DNA from: Inquilinus sp042743185 | GTDB lineage: Bacteria > Pseudomonadota > Alphaproteobacteria > DSM-16000 > Inquilinaceae | Assembly: GCF_042743185.1 (NCBI RefSeq) | Contig: NZ_JBHYMS010000039.1 | Coordinates: forward strand, 10,025 to 74,024 | Direction of reading: 5' to 3' | DNA length: 64,000 bases | Position numbers and translations under genes: made by a program | The notes under the pieces: generated by a model | The model's input: the letters and a program-made list of their open reading frames with translations, nothing else | What the model was told of the DNA's origin: nothing | The model's database searches: none | Shown here: in pieces, positions 60,776 to 64,000 of the stretch | Layout: every line of letters starts with the position of its first letter | How positions within the stretch are numbered: the first letter of the stretch is position 1

Positions 60776-61815
60776 GGCAGGCCTCGCCGGGCAGCAACGG
60801 CCGCACTCGGGGGCGCACCATCATCAATGTTAGAGTCTATTACGTTAGACTCTAAGTTACGGGCGCCGATCTCGCTTGCAGACCAAAGACTTAGCTGGGC
60901 TTCGTGCGCCTGATGTGCCGATAGGCCTGCGCCCGAAGTACCGATACAGGCTGCGCCCGATGTGCCGAGCGCAGTCACAGGCTTATCCACCGATTCTGTG
61001 GATAACTGCGGCCCTGCGCTCGGCGTGATCCTCAAGAGGTCACGGCCCTCGAAGGCGAGGCGGTAGCCGGGCAGCGGCTGGCGGGCGGCGATGCGGCGGA
61101 GGTCGAGGGCGAAGTCGGAGAGCCGGGCCAGGCTGCCGGACTTGGCGTGGAGGTGGCGGATCTCGAAGGCCCAGCCCGAGGTCTGCCGGCCGGCATGCTT
61201 GCGGGCGACCCGGTAGAGCCAGCGCTCGATCCCGCCCGTCAGCCGGAAATACGCCGGGTCGATGGTCAGCACCAGCGAGCGGTCGAGCACGCCGCGGTAG
61301 AACCAGTCCGGCAGCACGAACTCCATGCCGCGGCAGCGGCCGGAGCCGTCGACCAGCTCCTGCCATTCGCCGATCCAGGAGAACTGGTGCCGGCGCCAGT
61401 TGGGACCCTGGCGGATCGTGGTCAGCACCACCGTCGATTGCAGCCGCTGCAGCGCCGCCTTCAGCAGCCGGTACTGACGGAAGCCGGTGTCCCGGCGGGT
61501 CGCCCTCAGGATCTGGTACGGCGTGAAGCGGAGGAAGCGCGAGGTGCGCAGGCCATGGTCGGCGGCCTCGACGATCTGGGTCGCCGCCCAGATCAGGATG
61601 TCGGCGTCCCAGATGGTCGCCATGCCGTGCTCCGGCACGGCGTAAATCTGCACTTCCGTCTCGCCGGTCTTGTAGAGGATCGGCTGCGTCCGCCGGTTCT
61701 TGGCCAGCGAGAAGAAGGGTCGCTCCATCAGGTCGCGCTGGTCGCGCGGGCTGACGCCGTCCTCGGGCAATGCCACGAAGGGATCGAGTGTTGCCCGCTC
61801 GGGGAGAGCGGTCAT
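60772..61815 (-). CDS. repA: replication initiator RepA
   Basis: A 347-residue plasmid-type initiator: RDLMERPFFSLAKNRRTQPI, EVQIYAVPEHGMATIWDADI, LIWAATQIVEAAD, and TGGIERWLYRVARKHAGRQ. The C-terminal 70 residues are Ser/Ala-rich and variable (VTALGTSGAACIGTSGAGLS, a near repeat of GTSGA). Such RepA proteins let trb elements replicate after excision. ATG 61815 follows GGGGAGGGG and overlaps the HTH gene (ATGA). Confidence 0.92.
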   Translation of the reverse strand: MTALPERATLDPFVALPEDGVSPRDQRDLMERPFFSLAKNRRTQPILYKTGETEVQIYAVPEHGMATIWDADILIWAATQIVEAADHGLRTSRFLRFTPYQILRATRRDTGFRQYRLLKAALQRLQSTVVLTTIRQGPNWRRHQFSWIGEWQELVDGSGRCRGMEFVLPDWFYRGVLDRSLVLTIDPAYFRLTGGIERWLYRVARKHAGRQTSGWAFEIRHLHAKSGSLARLSDFALDLRRIAARQPLPGYRLAFEGRDLLRITPSAGPQLSTESVDKPVTALGTSGAACIGTSGAGLSAHQAHEAQLSLWSASEIGARNLESNVIDSNIDDGAPPSAAVAARRGLP

Positions 61816-62108
61816 CGTCCCCTCCCCGGCTCGGCGCGATCGGCGTATTGCGGCGCCACGGCGGCATGGCGCTTGGCCGGGAGCACGGTGTCGGCGCCGG
61901 GATCGGAGGTCGAGCGCCGGGATCCCCGGTCGGCCCAGGCCTTGAGGTCCTCGATGGTGTAGACGACGCGGCCGCCGATCTTGCGGTATTGCGGCCCGGT
62001 GCCGTAGGTGCGGTGCTTCTCCAGCGTGCGGCCGGACAGGCCTAGGAAACGCGCGGCCTCGGGCGTCCGGAGAAAACGCGGCGGCATTCCGGCCAGAGGG
62101 TCGGGCAT
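61812..62108 (-). CDS. AlpA-like helix-turn-helix protein
   Basis: A 98-residue protein with an excisionase-like HTH: PRFLRTPEAARFLGLSGRTL, then YGTGPQYRKIGGRVVYTIED and LKAWADRG. This is the standard MerR-like AlpA fold found directly upstream of repA in these elements. It may regulate replication or excision. The last 30 residues are Arg/Ala-rich. Confidence 0.9.
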   Translation of the reverse strand: MPDPLAGMPPRFLRTPEAARFLGLSGRTLEKHRTYGTGPQYRKIGGRVVYTIEDLKAWADRGSRRSTSDPGADTVLPAKRHAAVAPQYADRAEPGRGR

Positions 62109-62233
62109 GGTCGGGCTCCGTGGTCTTCGGGAAGGCCGCCGGACAGGGCGGCCGGTCGAAGGCCACGGTGGCGAAGCGCCGCCGGGTGGGAGGATGGCGA
62201 AGACCGGGGTGGCGACCATCGCCACCCCGACGA

Positions 62234-62999
62234 TCAGCGTCGGGGGCCGAGCAGGCGGCGGTAGCCGCCACGCATCAGCGCCAGGCCGCCACGGACGAGA
62301 CGGATGGTGCGGTCGCGCAGCGACGAGGTCTTCCAGCTCTCCTCGCGGATGCGGTCGGCGCCGAACAGCACTTCGGCGATCTCGCGATAGCTCGCGCCCT
62401 CCGACCGTCCGTCGACGGCGCGGAGCGACGCCACGAGCCGCGCCCGTCGCTGCGTTGGCAGGATCGGCGGGGCCTGCGGCTGTCTCTCCCGAAGCAGCCG
62501 CCAGAAGCGGAGCGTCGCTTCGGCCCGGAGCGGGGCCGTCATGTCGAGCGAGAGGGCCGCGTCAACGGCAGTGCCGCGAGCCGGAGGCCCCGGCAGCCAG
62601 AGGCGATGCGTGCTGCGGCCGTCGCGCAGCAGCAGATGCAGGCCGTCCGCGCTCCGGCGTTCGGCGACGGCGCCGAACCATGCGTCGGGATCGAAGACGA
62701 TAGCGTCGGTCGGGGGATCAGGGAGGGAGGCGGTCAGAATCACCGTGCGGGCGTGCAGTTCGGGCAGCCAGAACACAGGCTGCTCGGAGGCGCGCCGGCG
62801 CGGATCCGCCGGAAAAGGTCAGCCCCCAGCGCCGGGCGAGGCTCGCAACCTCGGCCTCGGAGCCGAGAGCCTCCTTCCCCTGCATGCGCTCGTAGTCGCT
62901 CCGGTACTCCGGATGCCGCCGCAGCGCCTCCCAGGCGAAGTCCGGGGCATCCAGATCGGAGTCGTAGGCGGCCCGTGACCGCCAGTCGCCATTCGACAT
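62234..62999 (-). pseudogene. DUF6499-DUF2285 gene split by a one-base insertion
   Basis: The upstream frame starts at ATG 62999 (MSNGDWRSRAAYDSDLDAPD) and continues with FAWEALRRHPEYRSDYERM and RRWGLTF, the N-terminal region of such proteins. The downstream frame, to 62234, is the DUF2285 part (ASEQPVFWLPELHARTVILT; ALFRDRTIRL-like SSLRDRTIRLVRGGLALMRG). They meet at a four-base T run (A run on the plus strand, 62813-62816). Removing one T would give the expected GLTFPADPRRRASEQPVFWL. It may be a mutation, slippage or a sequencing error. The function is a presumed regulator of the element. Confidence 0.85.
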
Positions 63000-63076
63000 G
63001 ACGTCTCCCTCCGGCATCATCAACGATGCACCGGCCGCATCTTGGGAGAAGTTTCCTGGTTGAGAAGTCCTCGCAA

Positions 63077-63094
63077 CGGCATCACGTGATGCCG
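63077..63094. promoter_or_regulatory. 18-bp perfect palindrome, operator candidate
   Basis: CGGCATCACGTGATGCCG is a perfect palindrome with CACGTG at its centre. It lies 78 bases upstream of the DUF6499-DUF2285 start, in the 63000-63187 gap, where no gene is seen. Confidence 0.6.
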
Positions 63095-63187
63095 ATTGCG
63101 TGCACAGCCGCCGTTGCGCTTCGCCTCAAAGCTGTAGGTGCGACGATGCGGCTCACCGGAAAGCCGGCTCTCCGGATCGGCGGCGGA

Positions 63188-63442
63188 TCAGCCTTTGCGC
63201 AGGAGCTCGCGGTAGCCCTGGGCGCTGAGCCAGCGGGCCCGGGCGAGATGGCTCTCATGGCATTTGCGGGCGCGCTCCGGATCTCGTTCGGGATCGAGAT
63301 CGAGCACGATCTTGGCGACCTCGCGCCAGTCCGCTCCATCTTCCGCCGCATCGAGCAGGCGGAGATAGTCGACCAGATGCTCCCGGTCGTAGTCGGTCAG
63401 CTCGTCGCCGGTCGGCGCCGTATCGGCAATCGGAGGAGCCAC
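63188..63442 (-). CDS. small DUF2285-type protein
   Basis: An 84-residue helical protein: LTDYDREHLVDYLRLLDAAE, then DGADWREVAKIVLDLDPERD and HLARARWLSAQGYRELLRKG. This pattern is found in short proteins annotated as DUF2285 in trb-type elements. The function is not known; a regulatory role is assumed. It lies between the palindrome and the XRE gene, all leftward. Confidence 0.82.
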   Translation of the reverse strand: MAPPIADTAPTGDELTDYDREHLVDYLRLLDAAEDGADWREVAKIVLDLDPERDPERARKCHESHLARARWLSAQGYRELLRKG

Positions 63443-63617
63443 TCGTCCCTACCCCCTCACCGGGTCCGCAGTGTCAGCCGGCAGGTAAATTGCCCTACAA
63501 ATAGCCAAGCTGTCACGGCCCGATATGGTCGAGGGAGAGCAGACCGGCTCCACTGCTCCGGAACGATGCCGGGACGAGCAGGCGGTTCTGAGGGACGAGG
63601 CTGATGGGCAGATCGCC

Positions 63618-63842
63618 TCAGGACGGCTTCTGGTCGTCGGATGCCAGAAACTCGACCGGATCGATCCCGAGCACTTCCGCGAGCTTCTCGAGCATGTCGA
63701 CCGTCGCGGAATTCTCCTCGCGCTCGAGCATCCCGACGTAGTTGCGATTGATCCCCGCACGATCGGCAAGTTCCTCCTGCGTCAGACCACCGGCCTGCCG
63801 TAACCTGCGCAGATTCCTTGCGACGACCGCCCGCAACCTCAT
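63618..63842 (-). CDS. XRE-family transcriptional regulator
   Basis: A 74-residue Cro/CI-type protein consisting only of the HTH: VVARNLRRLRQAGGLTQEEL, then ADRAGINRNYVGMLEREENS and MLEKLAEVLGIDPVEFLA. It likely represses the element's regulatory genes and itself. The ATG at 63842 is 36 bases from an inverted repeat (63878-63893) that may be its operator. Confidence 0.92.
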   Translation of the reverse strand: MRLRAVVARNLRRLRQAGGLTQEELADRAGINRNYVGMLEREENSATVDMLEKLAEVLGIDPVEFLASDDQKPS

Positions 63843-63877
63843 ACGGGTGAGGTCGCCGCGACACCTGCGGCAGCACC

Positions 63878-63893
63878 ACCTAATATACTAGGT
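63878..63893. promoter_or_regulatory. 16-bp inverted repeat, XRE operator candidate
   Basis: ACCTA-ATATAC-TAGGT is a perfect inverted repeat with an AT-rich centre. It lies directly upstream of the XRE gene, where its promoter should be. Confidence 0.6.
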
Positions 63894-63956
63894 AATCGTG
63901 CCTATGCTCGCAAGTTTGCTCCCTGCTCGCCGGACCCCGACACGGTCGACTACGCC

Positions 63957-64000
63957 ATGACGATCGCGGCCAAGATCGAGCTGGTGCGGGCGTTGTCGCC
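63957..64000 (+). CDS. possible start of a rightward gene, cut by window edge
   Basis: An ATG at 63957 opens a frame (MTIAAKIELVRALS) that runs off the right edge. The same frame is open upstream (FAPCSPDPDTVDYA) to about 63890. The first residues resemble the N-terminus of some integrase-type transposases, but 14 residues are too few to decide. Confidence 0.25.
   Translation, partial: MTIAAKIELVRALS

Larger units (their letters stand above)
40880..64000. mobile_element. Tn4371-like integrative conjugative element or plasmid, partial
   Basis: The leftward genes from the XRE regulator to DUF2274 follow the Tn4371-family order: regulators, repA, parA, traF, relaxase, traG, trbBCDEJLFGI. The rightward LysR gene closes the left side. 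Most genes overlap by four bases, as in one long operon. Neither integrase nor attachment repeats are visible, so the left limit is set by gene content only and the right limit lies beyond the window. The presence of RepA and ParA would also fit a plasmid. Confidence 0.8.

Noticed and set aside
1..64000. tRNA genes or attachment sites marking the element's ends
   Set aside because: No cloverleaf-like sequence with a T-loop motif was found near 40.8 kb or elsewhere, and no pair of long direct repeats was seen.
1..64000. CRISPR arrays
   Set aside because: No regularly spaced identical repeats were seen; the two-copy repeat at 21760-21814 has only one spacing.

Overview
The window is GC-rich DNA with GGAGG-type ribosome sites, alphaproteobacterial gene families (entericidin, DUF3309, DUF2934, EcfG-type promoter motifs, NhaA) and a Tn4371-like trb conjugation module. 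It looks like an alphaproteobacterium of the Rhizobiales or Rhodospirillales. The sequence alone does not fix the genus. No rRNA, tRNA or CRISPR array was seen.

Region 1 (1-21.6 kb) is a chromosomal stress and envelope neighbourhood. It holds small membrane or lipoprotein genes (DUF3309, a Gly-rich relative, entericidin, CsbD), an ECF sigma factor, a giant CheB-CheR-PAS-histidine kinase-REC-REC-LuxR sensor, a lone receiver, a two-part glycosyltransferase, DUF2147, NhaA, a frameshifted CapA-like gene, a DUF2934 protein, an NYN/LabA-like protein and a fatty-acid desaturase. A perfect GGAAC-N17-CGTT motif and two one-mismatch versions point to the general stress response. At 18.2-18.8 kb lies the scar of another conjugative element: decayed trbE and trbB pieces fused together.

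Region 2 (22-40.8 kb) is a catabolic island for a hydroxy-acid or its lactone. One block has a double-winged-helix GntR regulator, a lactonase on one side, and an MFS carrier coupled to a dedicated aconitase on the other. The second block has a paralogous GntR, an isopropylmalate/tartrate-type dehydrogenase, a ferric-type ABC importer, an Asp/Glu racemase-family protein, OtnK and OtnC (3-oxo-tetronate kinase and decarboxylase), an RraA-like protein and a Tat-exported amidohydrolase, followed by a DAACS dicarboxylate carrier and a cupin. Three gaplessly alignable 29-bp sites (ATTGGCTTT-N10-AAATGCAAT type) precede the dehydrogenase, the ABC operon and the carrier. A separate identical 15-mer precedes the two targets near the first GntR. 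The true substrate is not known.

Region 3 (40.9-64 kb) is most of an integrative conjugative element or plasmid of Tn4371-like layout. Reading from right to left it has an XRE regulator, DUF2285-type genes (one frameshifted), an AlpA-like HTH, RepA, ParA, an RHH protein, DUF2840, TraF peptidase, lytic transglycosylase, relaxase, TraG, an RHH protein, trbBCDEJ-K-LFGI, DUF2274 and a LysR regulator. Two insertions break the conserved order: a lone receiver protein between relaxase and traG, and an AT-rich membrane-anchored orphan between the RHH gene and trbB. Two large hairpins ending in GGGGACCGC near the relaxase are oriT candidates. No integrase or attachment site is visible.
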